Notes: generated by a model not told the origin, from the letters alone. A stretch of 64,000 nucleotides of DNA from Spirochaetaceae bacterium (GCA_028820215.1 JAPPKD010000083.1:1-64000); one strand, 5' to 3'; shown: positions 1-8,982, counted from the first letter of the stretch. Made by a program: numbers and translations.

Positions 1-116
1 TCGCACCCGCTAGGGAATGACGCCTTCTCACGGCGCACCGAATAAGCCGGGTTGATGCGGAGCCCGCGATACACCTGAGGGTCGAAGTACACGGTGGTTC
101 GTCTTGAATCCGCCAT
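1..116 (-). CDS. Partial ribbon-helix-helix (CopG-like) antitoxin, possibly degenerate
   Basis: An ATG at 114-116 on the minus strand opens a frame that runs off the left edge (38 codons visible). The first residues, MADSRRTTVYFDP, are the typical start of small CopG/ribbon-helix-helix antitoxins, where a short beta strand is followed by a helix beginning near the LR pair. After LR the visible sequence (INPAYSVRREKASF) no longer resembles the family helices, so the gene may be frameshifted or diverged. A candidate operator (GTGA..TCAC half-sites near 147-164) lies upstream. Only the N-terminus is visible, so the partner toxin and intactness cannot be judged. Confidence 0.35.
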   Translation of the reverse strand, partial: MADSRRTTVYFDPQVYRGLRINPAYSVRREKASFPSGC

Positions 117-249
117 GGATATCAAGGTAGCAGCGTGAGGTTTTGGTGACAGTACGTCATCACCCACCCTCCACCCGATCCATCACGTACCCACACCTCG
201 TGCAGTTGGGTACAGTCTGTGCAAGAGAGCCCCCGCGGGAGGTGATGCC

Positions 250-2358
250 ATGACCGACCTGCAGATCGTGACCGGTCCGAATCCCGAACCCATTACGGCA
301 TTCGCCGGCGCCGAGCTGGCGCGCTACGCCCGCGACCTGTTCGGCGTCGCCGCGGCGGTCAACGCCCGGCCCGCGGCAGCGACGGCCAGCGTGTGGCTGG
401 ACCCGGACGGCACCGGAATGGCGGCGCCGGACGAGCCGCAGAGCTACACCCTGCGGCGCTTCACGCGCCCGGCGGGAGGCGATCACCTGCTGGCCGCCGG
501 AGGCAGCCCGGCCGCCACCCTCTGGGCCGTGTACGAACTGGTGCGCGGCTGGGGAGTGCAGTTCCTGTTGAGCGGAGACCTGCTGCCCGACGATCCCGGG
601 CCGTTGCGCCTGCCGGACGGCGACCGCACCTGCGCCCCGAATCTGGACACGCGCTGCTGGCGCCTGATCAACGACTTCGTCTGCGGTCCCGAGTCGTGGG
701 GGCTCGCGGAGAATCGGCGCTTCATCGACCAGCTCGCCAAGAACGCCTTCAACGAGGTCCTGCTGTCGCTGTGGCCGTGGCAGTCGTTCGTCCACTACGA
801 GTTCCGCGGCGTGGCCAAGAGCACCGGCTGCTCCTGGTTCGGGTTCCGCTACCCGGTGGACGAGCACACCGTGGGCCGCGAGCTGTTCGGGGGGGCCGAC
901 GAGTTCGAGAACCCCGACCTGGCCGGGATCGACGACTACCACGAGCGCCACGCCGCCGCCCGCCGCCTCGCCGCCGGGATCATCGAGCACGCAGCCGCCC
1001 GCGGCATCGGCAGCAGCATGTCGCTGTCGCTGCTCGAGTATCCGCGGGAGTTCATGCCGGTCATTCCGGGGGCGCACGTGGCCCGCCAGCTCGCGGAGAG
1101 GACCTGCGTCCCCGGCAGCGACCAGGCTCCCGACGACCCGCTGCTCGTCGACCTGGCGCGCACCAAGATCTCGGCCCACCTGCACACCTATCCCGGGGTC
1201 GAGCGCCTGTTCCTGGGTTTTCCCGAGCACCGCGAGTGGCTGGATCGCGCCGAGGACGCGTGGCGCAGCCTGGACGACAAGTACGCCATATCCGAGGTCC
1301 TGACGCTGGAGCAGGCGCTGGCGAACGCGCGGCGCCGCACCGACGTGCACGGCGGACCCGGCCGCCAGGAGTCGCGCGTGCTCGGCGACATCGCCATGCT
1401 GCGGCTGATCGACTGCGTGCTGGAGGACCGCAGCGTGCTGGAACGCCCCGGTCACGCTGCGCCTGCGCGCATCCTCTACGGCCAGCCGGCCGAGGAGCTG
1501 CTGCCGATCCTGCCGCGCATCGCGCCGCCCGGCGCCGGCGCGGTGGCGTTCATCGACTACACGGCGCGGCGCGCCGCCGACCATATCGAGGTGATGGACA
1601 ACGCCGTGCCCGACGCGATGCCGAGCCGGTTCATCTTCACGCTGGCGGACGACAACGTGGGCGTCCTGCCGCAACTGGCCACCAGGCCGTTGCACACCCT
1701 CGCCACGCGCATGCGCGGGGACGGCTGGAGCGGGTTCAGCACCCGCCACTGGATGATCGGCGACCTGGACCCGACGATGCGCTACATGGCGCGCTCCTGC
1801 TGGGACGCCGACTGCACGCCGGCGGCGGCGTACCGTGAGCTGGCAGCGGGCGTTTGCGGCGAGGCGGCGGCAGCGCCCCTGGTGACGGCCTGGCAGCAGG
1901 TCGATGCGATCACCGACGACCTGGACCGTCACGGCATGGGGTTCTCCTTCCCGGTGCCGGGGATGATGGAGAAGCACTGGCAGGCGGGCGAGCCGCTGTC
2001 GGCGGATCTGCACGACGTGCGCGAGCGCTATGCCGCTGCATTGGCGCGGGTCGGTGAAGCGATCACCGTGGCGCGGCCTGCGGGGGTGCCGTTTGCGCGC
2101 TACCACGCGGAGCGGCTGCGCTTCGCGGTTGGCTATCTGGATGCGGTGGCAGCCACCCGCGAGGCGGGCATCGCCGAAGCCGCGGGCCGCCATGACGACG
2201 CACTGGCCGGCGTGAGCGCCGCCCTCGCCCATCTCATCGCGGCGGTGCAGGCGTACGCCTCCGTCGCCGCCGACAACTCCGACCGCGGCGCCATCGCCAG
2301 CATCAACGAGTACTGCCTGCGCTTCCTGCGCGCCACCCGCGACCGCCTCGCGGCGTAG
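250..2358 (+). CDS. Alpha-glucuronidase (GH67)-like glycoside hydrolase, 702 aa
   Basis: The N-terminal ~125 residues look like the alpha/beta domain that precedes the catalytic barrel in GH67/GH20 enzymes: a short strand at the start (LQIVTGPNPEP), a helix with ELARYARDLFG, and the LAAGGSPAATLWAVYELVRG segment. The remaining part reads like a TIM-barrel protein (RCWRLINDFVCGPESWG, then FNEVLLSLWPWQSFVHYEF). This supports a uronidase or hexosaminidase-like hydrolase, but specific catalytic residues cannot be assigned by eye. There is no signal peptide, so it is probably cytoplasmic. The start is well supported: a strong ribosome binding site, GGGAGGTGAT, sits just ahead of the ATG at 250. It stands alone on the plus strand, before the HigA gene on the opposite strand. 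Function from family resemblance only. Confidence 0.7.
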   Translation: MTDLQIVTGPNPEPITAFAGAELARYARDLFGVAAAVNARPAAATASVWLDPDGTGMAAPDEPQSYTLRRFTRPAGGDHLLAAGGSPAATLWAVYELVRGWGVQFLLSGDLLPDDPGPLRLPDGDRTCAPNLDTRCWRLINDFVCGPESWGLAENRRFIDQLAKNAFNEVLLSLWPWQSFVHYEFRGVAKSTGCSWFGFRYPVDEHTVGRELFGGADEFENPDLAGIDDYHERHAAARRLAAGIIEHAAARGIGSSMSLSLLEYPREFMPVIPGAHVARQLAERTCVPGSDQAPDDPLLVDLARTKISAHLHTYPGVERLFLGFPEHREWLDRAEDAWRSLDDKYAISEVLTLEQALANARRRTDVHGGPGRQESRVLGDIAMLRLIDCVLEDRSVLERPGHAAPARILYGQPAEELLPILPRIAPPGAGAVAFIDYTARRAADHIEVMDNAVPDAMPSRFIFTLADDNVGVLPQLATRPLHTLATRMRGDGWSGFSTRHWMIGDLDPTMRYMARSCWDADCTPAAAYRELAAGVCGEAAAAPLVTAWQQVDAITDDLDRHGMGFSFPVPGMMEKHWQAGEPLSADLHDVRERYAAALARVGEAITVARPAGVPFARYHAERLRFAVGYLDAVAATREAGIAEAAGRHDDALAGVSAALAHLIAAVQAYASVAADNSDRGAIASINEYCLRFLRATRDRLAA

Positions 2359-2459
2359 CCGTCAGCGCCCGATACCGTCGCCTGCGGCTCCGGTATTGGC
2401 CCATCGCAACCTTCCGAGTCTGAGTCCGCTGTACCCGGTCGGCCGCCGGCTCATGGTCG

Positions 2460-2723
2460 TCAGGCTGCGGAATCGGCTCTGCGGGCTTGCGCCAACTCGT
2501 AGGCTCCCTGCATCCGGACCCAATGGCCGGCGTCGCTCCAGCCGAGCCGCTCCAAAGCGATGGCGAGCCGAGGCGACACGCCGGCCTTGCCGTTCAAGAC
2601 CCGCGACAGTGTGTTTCGCGTGACTCCGAGGCGATCTGCCGCGTCGCCCACCGTCCAGCCCTCTGCTGTAATCGCCTCCCGGATGATCTCCCCCGGATGT
2701 GCGGGATCGTACATGCCACCCAT
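2460..2723 (-). CDS. higA: HigA-family antitoxin (XRE-type HTH)
   Basis: An 87-residue DNA-binding antitoxin. The N-terminal YDPAHPGEIIREA motif and the helix-turn-helix that follows (VGDAADRLGVTRNTLSRVLNG) are diagnostic of HigA/VapI proteins, which neutralise a HigB mRNA interferase and repress their own operon. An internal start at 2714 (MYDPAH) is equally possible. The gene follows the remains of its toxin by 11 nt, in the usual toxin-first HigBA order. Since the toxin has lost its N-terminal half and upstream promoter, this antitoxin is probably an orphan, expressed if at all by read-through from the lactonase operon upstream on the same strand. Confidence 0.88.
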   Translation of the reverse strand: MGGMYDPAHPGEIIREAITAEGWTVGDAADRLGVTRNTLSRVLNGKAGVSPRLAIALERLGWSDAGHWVRMQGAYELAQARRADSAA

Positions 2724-2734
2724 CGCAGCCTCCC

Positions 2735-2878
2735 TCAGTGATAGTCAATCAGGTCCACGTCCACCGCTTCGCCTTCGTCGAACCGAAAGATGAGCCTCCG
2801 GTTGGCGGAAACGCGAAGGCTCCAATGCCCGGATCGGTCGCCCTTCAGTGGATGGAGTCTCCAGCCGGGCCGACGGAC
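2735..2878 (-). pseudogene. higB: HigB toxin remnant (C-terminal half only)
   Basis: The minus strand encodes 47 residues ending at a TGA (2735-2737): after VRR they read PGWRLHPLKGDRSGHW and end DVDLIDYH. This is the conserved C-terminal half of HigB/RelE-fold toxins, in which PGxRLHPLKGdrxGxW and the final (D)YH are hallmarks. The N-terminal half is missing; immediately upstream, in the same reading frame, is the stop codon of the SMP-30 gene (2879-2881). The break is therefore a deletion or recombination joint between the lactonase gene and the toxin. Without its own start and N-terminal helices the toxin should be inactive. Confidence 0.85.
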
Positions 2879-3754
2879 TCAGAGGGCCGGGTGGTTGAGC
2901 GGGAGGCCGCGCACGCCGACGCCGTCGAAGCGGTGGATGACCAGGTTGTCCAGGGAGGCGGCGAACAGGATGTCACGTTCGGGGCCGGCGAAGGCGACGT
3001 CGGTCGGGCCGCGCAGCGCCTCTCCCATCCAGTCCTCGGCGAACAGCTCCAGGCGGCGGCTGTCCAGGTCGAACACGTAGATGGCGTCCGGGCGGTGGCA
3101 GGCGATCCACAGCCGGCCCTGTTCGTCGAAGGCGATGCCGTCAGGGACGTGGCGCGGCATGTGCAGCACGCGCTCGAAGCGGCCGGCGGACCCGTCGTCG
3201 TCGATCGCCACGCGGGCGATGCCGGCGCCGAAGGTCTCCACCAGGTACAGGTAGCGCTCGTCGGCGTCCAGGGCGATGGCGTTTGGCGTGTCGACCGCGT
3301 CCGGATACCAGAGGCGCGCGGCTCCGCCGCCCGGCTCGATCTTGTAGAGCCGTCCGTTGAGCGCGCCTGACCAGTCGCCGCTGTCGGACAGGTACAGGGC
3401 GCCGCGGCGATCGAAGGCCGGGTAGTTGGCGCAGAGAAACGGGCGTCCCGCAGATCCTGTGGCGTAGGTGGTGACCGACCCGTCCGGCGTGACCCGGATC
3501 ACGGCGCCGAGGCCGGTCTCGGCGCAGTACAGGTTGCCGGCGGAATCGACCGCCTGGCCCAGACAGCGGTTGGCGGTGGCGGCGAACTGCTCGGCGCGGT
3601 TGGCCGCCACGTCGACCCGGTACACTTGGCAGCCGGTGCCGGTGGTGTACAGCTCCCCGCGCGGGCCGACCGCCAGCGACTCGGGGTGGTCCACCCCCGG
3701 GACATGGACGATCTTCTCGTTGTCGAAGCGGGGCACGGCCGGCGTCGGATTCAT
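2879..3754 (-). CDS. SMP-30/gluconolactonase/LRE family protein, 291 aa
   Basis: A six-bladed beta-propeller of the SMP-30/gluconolactonase family, which hydrolyses sugar lactones to aldonic acids. The metal-binding residues of the family are recognisable: Glu in HPESLAVGPRGELY, Asn in DTPNAIALDADERYLY and Asp in HVPDGIAFDEQGRLWIA. Repeated strands of the type G.LY and L.IA mark the blades. Length is normal. No signal peptide is seen. It is the last gene of a minus-strand operon after a Gfo/Idh dehydrogenase and an enolase-superfamily dehydratase, 7 nt from the latter. A lactonase between a sugar dehydrogenase and an aldonate dehydratase fits a non-phosphorylating sugar oxidation route. The true substrate is unknown. 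Confidence 0.85.
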   Translation of the reverse strand: MNPTPAVPRFDNEKIVHVPGVDHPESLAVGPRGELYTTGTGCQVYRVDVAANRAEQFAATANRCLGQAVDSAGNLYCAETGLGAVIRVTPDGSVTTYATGSAGRPFLCANYPAFDRRGALYLSDSGDWSGALNGRLYKIEPGGGAARLWYPDAVDTPNAIALDADERYLYLVETFGAGIARVAIDDDGSAGRFERVLHMPRHVPDGIAFDEQGRLWIACHRPDAIYVFDLDSRRLELFAEDWMGEALRGPTDVAFAGPERDILFAASLDNLVIHRFDGVGVRGLPLNHPAL

Positions 3755-3761
3755 AGCTCTT

Positions 3762-4924
3762 TCAGAGTAGCGGCGTGCCGCCGTCGGGCAACTCGAAGCG
3801 CCCGGGATCCAGCGGCGTATGACCGTCCATCGCGGCGAGCACCTCCTCGTCCAGCTCCACTCCCAGTCCCGGCCGCCGCGCCAGCTCGTCCACGTCGATG
3901 TGGCCGCCGGTCACCGGCAGCGGCTCCCGCTGCAGGCGGTCGAACCACGGCTGCAGGGGGCAGTGCTCGAGGATCAGGAAGTTCTGGATCGCGGCCGCCA
4001 CCTGGGCGGAGGCGGCCAGGGCCACCGGGCCGTACGGATTGTGTGGCGCCATGAGGATGCCGTACACCTCGGCGTATTGGGCGATGCGCAACAGCTCGCT
4101 GATGCCCCCGGCGTGGCTGTCTGGCACACGTCGATCGCCTGCTGCTCGAACCACGGGCGGAAGTCCCAGCGCGAGACCATGCGCTCGCCCAGGGCAATCT
4201 TCATCCCCGGAAAGCTCTGCTTGAGCCGCGCCGTGGGCGCCACCGTGTCCTGGTTGGTCGGCTCCTCGACGAACAGCGGGGCCAGCGGCTCCAGCCCCTG
4301 CAGCAGCCGGTGGGCGGCCTGGGGATCGAACATGCCGGCCGCGTCGACCATCAGCGCCGTCCCGCCGCCCAGGATCCGCCGCAGCCGGCCCACCTCGGCC
4401 ACCGCCACGTCGGCCTGGCGCTGCGCGTCATACGGCCGGGTGACGCTGCCGAAGCCGTGCTTGAAGGCGTCGAACCCCAGCTCCAGGGCGCGGCGGGCCG
4501 CATCCTCCAGCTCCACGCCGAAGAACTCGGGTCCGAAGCGGATGTAGCAGCGCACGCGGTCCCGCACCCGGCCGCCGAGCAGCTTGAACACCGGCAGCCC
4601 CGCCACCTTGCCGGCGATGTCCCACAGGGCCTGGTCGATGCCGCTCATGGCGCTGCCGTGGACGACCCCGCGGCGCCACCAGAACTCGCGGAAGCCCAGC
4701 TGCCAGACACGCTCGATGTCGGTCGGGTCCATGCCCAGCAGGCGCGGCCTGAGCTCGCTCTCCACGTGCGCCTTGATCGCCAACTCGTGGTGCTCGGTGG
4801 TCGCCTCGCCCACCCCCTGCAGGCCGGCATCGGTGTCGACGTGGACGAACACCCAGTTGCGGTGCGCGCCGCCGCCGGGACGCGGCACGGCCGCCACCGA
4901 GCAGCGCACGTCGGTGATCGTCAT
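3762..4924 (-). pseudogene. Enolase-superfamily (mandelate racemase/galactonate dehydratase-like) enzyme, frameshifted
   Basis: Two overlapping minus-strand frames make one mandelate racemase/muconate lactonising enzyme family protein. The upstream frame (from the ATG at 4924) carries the capping domain and barrel up to the metal ligands Asp (LMVDAAGMFD), Glu (LFVEEPTN) and Glu (IALGERM). The downstream frame resumes at DSHAGGISELLRIA and carries the catalytic-type His in APHNPYGP, ending at 3762. The break lies at 4119-4123: after IDVCQ the frame must step back by one base, consistent with a deletion of 1 or 4 nt (a 4 nt deletion would restore the family pattern QxDxxHxGGI). Either a recent inactivation or a sequencing/assembly error. 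It sits between the Gfo/Idh gene (5 nt upstream) and the lactonase. A sugar-acid dehydratase role is inferred. Confidence 0.85.
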
Positions 4925-4929
4925 CGCGC

Positions 4930-6006
4930 TCACGGCTCCAGCTCCGGGTGCAGCGGAAACCCGACCACGCGCCCGTCCTGCTGCGCGGATCGGTACGCGC
5001 CTTCCATCATCTCCACGCAGCGCAGGCCCTCCACCCACGTGAGGCACGGCTCGGCACCCGTGGCGATCCAGCGAAAGAAGTCGCCGATCTCGCGCCGGTA
5101 CGCGTGATCGAAGCCCAAGTCGTCGAACCGCTCGTGCTGCGAGGCCGGAGCGTCGAGGCGCTGCCAGTACAGGTCGATGTGATCGAGCGCCGGCACCAGC
5201 TTGAAGCCGCCGTGGCGGCACTCGCCCCACGGCCCCTGCGACTCGCGGAACTGGTGCAGGGGAAACGACAGGCCGCCGACGATCGTGGCCACGGCGCCGG
5301 AGTGGAACCGGTACGTCGCGTGCACGATGTCCCGGAACCCGTAACGGGAGTCGTGTTGCGGCCCGCACACGGCGTGTACGTCCCTGGCATCGCCGCACAT
5401 GGCGCGGAACCAGTCGATCACGTGCACGCCGTGCATGTGGAAGAAGCCGCCGCCGCGCGCGGGGTCCGACCACCAGGTGTCGAAGAACTCGTAGGGCCGG
5501 TTGTCCGTGTACTGCGCCACAGTGATCGACAGCGGCGCCCCGAGCAGGCCGTCGGCGGTCAGCTCCACCATCCGCGCCCACGGTGGCCGCAGCCGCCGCT
5601 TGTGTCCGACCATCAGCTTCACGCCGTGGCGCCGGCACGCCGCCACCATGTCCCAACACTCCCGCGCCGTGCGCGCCATCGCCTTCTCGCAGAACACGTG
5701 CACGCCGGCCGCGGCGGCCGCCACGGTGATCTCCGCGTGCACGTGGTTGGCGGCGGTCACCAGCACCGCGTCCAGGCGCTCGCGCCGCAGCAGCTCGCGG
5801 TAATCGCCGTAGCCGGGCACCTCGGCACCCAGCGTGGCGGCCGTAGCGGCGAGGCTGCCGGCATCCGGGTCGCACAGCGCCGCCAGCTCGGCGCGCTCTA
5901 TGGCGTAACCCGCCAGGTGCTTGCCGAAGTCCCCACACCCCACCAGCGCAAACCGTGGCCGGCGGGTTCCCGCGACCGTTGTGGCGGCACCCATCGTTGC
6001 GCTCAT
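4930..6006 (-). CDS. Gfo/Idh/MocA family oxidoreductase, 358 aa
   Basis: An NAD(P)-dependent sugar or inositol dehydrogenase-like protein. The N-terminal Rossmann fold shows the nucleotide loop ALVGCGDFGK near residue 21, followed by AALCDPD. The signature EKP motif appears as EKAMA, keeping the catalytic Lys. The substrate-domain helix GGGFFHMHGVHVIDWF contains the family HxxD pair. The ATG at 6006 gives a short leader (MSATMGAATTVAGTR); Met5 is an alternative start. First gene of the operon with the dehydratase and the lactonase; divergent from the creatininase-like gene, with only ~47 nt between likely starts. Expected to oxidise or reduce a sugar or sugar derivative in the cytoplasm; substrate unknown. 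Confidence 0.88.
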   Translation of the reverse strand: MSATMGAATTVAGTRRPRFALVGCGDFGKHLAGYAIERAELAALCDPDAGSLAATAATLGAEVPGYGDYRELLRRERLDAVLVTAANHVHAEITVAAAAAGVHVFCEKAMARTARECWDMVAACRRHGVKLMVGHKRRLRPPWARMVELTADGLLGAPLSITVAQYTDNRPYEFFDTWWSDPARGGGFFHMHGVHVIDWFRAMCGDARDVHAVCGPQHDSRYGFRDIVHATYRFHSGAVATIVGGLSFPLHQFRESQGPWGECRHGGFKLVPALDHIDLYWQRLDAPASQHERFDDLGFDHAYRREIGDFFRWIATGAEPCLTWVEGLRCVEMMEGAYRSAQQDGRVVGFPLHPELEP

Positions 6007-6053
6007 GCCGGAGAAATCCTACCGCGGATAGCCCCGCGACGCCCCGTGCGATC

Positions 6054-6818
6054 TTGACAAAACGGGAGAGTTCGCTTTACCCCAACCCTATCCTGGACGC
6101 CTGCAACACATCCGCGGAACTGGAAGCGAGCGCCACGGAACTGGCGATCCTGCCGGTCGGCGCCACCGAGCAGCACGGCAGCTACCTGCCGCTGGCGACC
6201 GATTCGCTGGAGGCGGAGGCGGTGGCGCGTGGGGTGGCCGAACGGATGGACGGGTTCCTGCTGCCGGTGCTGCCGTTCAGCAACTCGGAGGCGCACGCCG
6301 GCTTCCGCGGCTCGGTGTCGCTCAGTCCGAGCACTCTTCTGACCGTGGTCAGGGAGCTGGCCCTGGATCTGATCGGACAGGGGTTCCGCTACGTCGTGCT
6401 GCTCAACATGCACGGCGGCAACCTGATCCTGCGGCCGGCGGTGCGCGAGATCAACCGCAGCACCGATGCCGGCCGCGCGCTGTGCGTGCAGCCGTTCACC
6501 CTGGCCGCCGCGGAACTTGAGGGCATCTTCCCCAACTTCGCGAACGAGGCCCACGCCGGCGGCTTCGAGGCCTCGCTGATCATGGAGATCGCACCGGGCA
6601 CGATAAAGGGCACCGTCCCCGACGCCGTGCCGGACAGCGCGGTCGAGGCGTTCGACTACCTGACCATGGCCCAGATGAGCCCCAGCGGCGTGTGGGGCGA
6701 GCCGAGCCAGGCTGATCGCGAGCGCGGGCGCCGGGCACTGGCGGTGATGGTCGAGCATAGCGTCCGCCACATCAGCGCGGCGATCGGCCGCATCGAAGCC
6801 GCCGGGGGCGCGCCGTGA
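6054..6818 (+). CDS. Creatininase family protein, 254 aa
   Basis: A creatininase-fold metal-dependent amidohydrolase. The metal and active-site signatures are intact: LPVGATEQHGSYLPLATDS (Glu, His, Asp), LLNMHGGN and the late NEAHAGGFEASL. The frame is open upstream to an ATG at 5955, but that would overlap the divergent Gfo/Idh gene by 52 nt and add an unrelated arginine-rich leader; the TTG at 6054 gives a start close to the conserved region and is preferred. Last codons overlap the next gene by 4 nt (GTGA). Relatives act on cyclic amides or formamides (creatinine, mycofactocin peptides, FAPy); here the partner M20 peptidase suggests sequential amide hydrolysis, which is inference. Confidence 0.85.
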   Translation: MTKRESSLYPNPILDACNTSAELEASATELAILPVGATEQHGSYLPLATDSLEAEAVARGVAERMDGFLLPVLPFSNSEAHAGFRGSVSLSPSTLLTVVRELALDLIGQGFRYVVLLNMHGGNLILRPAVREINRSTDAGRALCVQPFTLAAAELEGIFPNFANEAHAGGFEASLIMEIAPGTIKGTVPDAVPDSAVEAFDYLTMAQMSPSGVWGEPSQADRERGRRALAVMVEHSVRHISAAIGRIEAAGGAP

Positions 6819-7969
6819 TCGGGCCCGCGATTCCGGGAGCCGAGCTGGGCGACCTGCTGCGGCGGCTGATCCGAATCGACAGCACCAACCCGCCGGGGCG
6901 GGAGGCGCCGGTCGCCGAGCTGCTCGGCGGATGGCTGCGGGAGGCCGGGCTGGAGGTGGAGCTGGACCGCTTCGCCTTGGGCCGGGCCAACGTGGTGGCC
7001 CGCTGGCGCGGCTCCGGCGATGCACCCGCGCTCCTGTTCAACGGCCACCTCGACACCGTGCCGGTGCAACGCGAGCAATGGCGCCACGACCCCCACGCAG
7101 CGGTCGTGGAGGGCGACGTGCTGCACGGCCGCGGCACCGTCGACATGAAGGGCGGCGTCGCCGCGCTGGCGATGGCCTGCGCCGTGCTGGCCCGCGCCGG
7201 AGTCCGCCTGTCGCGCGACCTGATCTTCGCCGGCACCGCCGGCGAGGAGGTGGACTGCTGCGGCTCGCAACGGCTGGCCGCCGGCGACCTGGGTCCGGTC
7301 GGCGCTCTGGTCGTCGGCGAGCCCACCAGCCTGCAGGTGGTCACGGCGCACAAGGGAGCGCTGTGGCTCAGGATCGTCACCAGCGGCCGGGCCGCCCACG
7401 GATCGATGCCGGAACAGGGCAGCAACGCGATCGCCGGCATGTGCCGGATCATCGAGCGGCTGCGGGCGTATCGGCCCGTGCACCGGCCGCATCCGCTGCT
7501 GGGACCGCCGACCGTCAACCTGGGGACCATCGAGGGCGGTGCGAAGGTCAACATCGTGGCCGACCGGTGTGCGCTGACGGTGGATCTCCGCAGCGTCCCG
7601 GGGCAGGACCACGCCGGGCTGCTGCGCGAGGTGCGCGCGCTGGCGGCCGCCGCGGCAGCCGCCGAGACCGGTGTGACGGCGCAGGTGGAAGTGCTCACCG
7701 ACCGCCCCGCGATCGACACGCCCGAGCACGAACCGCTGGTCGGCACCGCCCTGGAGGTGGCCGGACAGGTGCTCGGGGGAGCGCCCGCCGCGCGCGGCGT
7801 CAGCTACTTCTCCGATGCCTCGGTGCTGACGCCGGCGCTCGGGGTGCCGACGCTGATCTTCGGGCCGGGCGACGAGCGGCTGGCGCACCAGGTGGACGAG
7901 CACACCACGCTGAGCTCCGCGGCCGCGGCGGTGCGCTTCTACACCGCGCTGGCGCGGGCCCTGGGATAG
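6815..7969 (+). CDS. M20 family metallopeptidase/deacylase (ArgE/DapE-like), 384 aa
   Basis: A cytoplasmic two-zinc exopeptidase or deacylase. Visible motifs in order: FNGHLDTVPV (first metal His and catalytic Asp), GRGTVDMKGG (bridging Asp), AGTAGEEVDC (catalytic Glu pair), VVGEPTS, and the last metal His in RLAHQVDE. The dimerisation lid domain lies roughly at residues 190-290 (KGALWLRIVTSGRAAHGSMPEQG). GTG start at 6815 overlaps the stop of the creatininase-like gene (GTGA), indicating translational coupling. DapE/ArgE relatives cleave N-acyl amino acids. Two nucleotides separate its stop from the next gene, so the four-gene plus-strand operon is co-transcribed. Confidence 0.9.
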   Translation: MIGPAIPGAELGDLLRRLIRIDSTNPPGREAPVAELLGGWLREAGLEVELDRFALGRANVVARWRGSGDAPALLFNGHLDTVPVQREQWRHDPHAAVVEGDVLHGRGTVDMKGGVAALAMACAVLARAGVRLSRDLIFAGTAGEEVDCCGSQRLAAGDLGPVGALVVGEPTSLQVVTAHKGALWLRIVTSGRAAHGSMPEQGSNAIAGMCRIIERLRAYRPVHRPHPLLGPPTVNLGTIEGGAKVNIVADRCALTVDLRSVPGQDHAGLLREVRALAAAAAAAETGVTAQVEVLTDRPAIDTPEHEPLVGTALEVAGQVLGGAPAARGVSYFSDASVLTPALGVPTLIFGPGDERLAHQVDEHTTLSSAAAAVRFYTALARALG

Positions 7970-7971
7970 GC

Positions 7972-8982
7972 GTGAAGGCGCTTGCGGTCACCGGCGAGGT
8001 CGTGGTGGCCGGCGGCGGCAGCACGCGCCATCGCTCGCGCGCCGGGGCCGCCGTGCTGACCGACGGCAGCCTGTTCGTGGCCTACCGCGTGGGGCGCAAC
8101 ATGTTCGAAGAATCCCACGGCGCGGTGGTGGCCACGCGCTCGGCGGACGGCGGGGCGACCTGGGACGAGCCGACGCCGGTGCTGGCCGAGCCGGGCTGGG
8201 ACTGGTTCGGCGCCCAGCGCCTGCTGCAGCTCGGCGACGGCACGCTGCTGATGCTGGCCGGCAAGGCGCGCTGGAACAGCGGCCGGTTCCACACCTGCGC
8301 CATCCGGTCCAGCGACGGCGGCCGCACCTGGGACCCGCCCGGCCCGGAGATCCGCGTGTTCGCCGCCTTCAGCGAGCCGTACGGCCAGGGCGTCGTGCAC
8401 GGGCTGCCGGACGGACGCCTGCTGCTGGGTTTTCAGGGCACCGACACACCCGGAGAGTCCAACCTGGCCGCCATCGCATTCTCGCGCGACCGCGGCGATT
8501 CCTGGTCGGAGCGGGTGCTGCTGAGCCACGACGCCACGCTGGAACTGCGCGAGCCCGACACGCTGGCCCTGGCGGACGGACGGCTGCTCACCGTGCTGCG
8601 CAGCGACGCACCGCCCTATGCCTCCTACCAGAGCTGCTCCGAGGATGGCGGCCGGAGCTGGACGCCGCTGGCCGCGACCGGGTTCCACGGCCACTGCCCG
8701 CGCCTGGCGGCGCTGCGCCGCGCCATCATCTGCGTGTATCGCGACATGCGCGAGGGGCGGCCGGGCATCGGCTTCAGCGCGAGCTGGGATGAAGGCGAGT
8801 CGTGGCACGACCAGGGGCTGCTCTACCGCTCGCCGGGGCCCTTCCAGGGCTGGGCCACCGCCTGCGGCTACCCGAGCGTGCTGCGGTTGCCGGACGGCGA
8901 CCTGCTGTGCGTGTTCCACACCGACTTCGTGGACGAGGATTGCGAGATCCGCGCCGTGCGCCTGCGGGAGGTGAACGGATGA
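7972..8982 (+). CDS. Sialidase-like BNR-repeat protein, 336 aa
   Basis: A six-bladed propeller of the sialidase/neuraminidase-like superfamily. Five Asp-box (SxDxGxxW) elements are visible: SADGGATW, SSDGGRTW, SRDRGDSW, SEDGGRSW and SWDEGESW. The arginine of the first strand is plausible (STRHRSRAG near residue 19), but the full sialidase arginine triad and Tyr/Glu pair cannot be confirmed, so a different substrate is quite possible. No signal peptide. The start is the GTG at 7972, 2 nt after the peptidase stop; the frame is open further upstream only because of the overlapping peptidase gene. Its end overlaps the next gene by 4 nt (ATGA). Confidence 0.78.
   Translation: MKALAVTGEVVVAGGGSTRHRSRAGAAVLTDGSLFVAYRVGRNMFEESHGAVVATRSADGGATWDEPTPVLAEPGWDWFGAQRLLQLGDGTLLMLAGKARWNSGRFHTCAIRSSDGGRTWDPPGPEIRVFAAFSEPYGQGVVHGLPDGRLLLGFQGTDTPGESNLAAIAFSRDRGDSWSERVLLSHDATLELREPDTLALADGRLLTVLRSDAPPYASYQSCSEDGGRSWTPLAATGFHGHCPRLAALRRAIICVYRDMREGRPGIGFSASWDEGESWHDQGLLYRSPGPFQGWATACGYPSVLRLPDGDLLCVFHTDFVDEDCEIRAVRLREVNG

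Noticed and set aside
160..2232. A 690-codon minus-strand frame opposite the glucuronidase-like gene
   Set aside because: Low-complexity composition and no family likeness, whereas the plus-strand gene has a strong ribosome binding site and domain motifs.
5955..6053. ATG start at 5955 for the creatininase-like gene
   Set aside because: It would overlap the divergent dehydrogenase gene by 52 nt and add a leader unlike the family; TTG at 6054 is more plausible.
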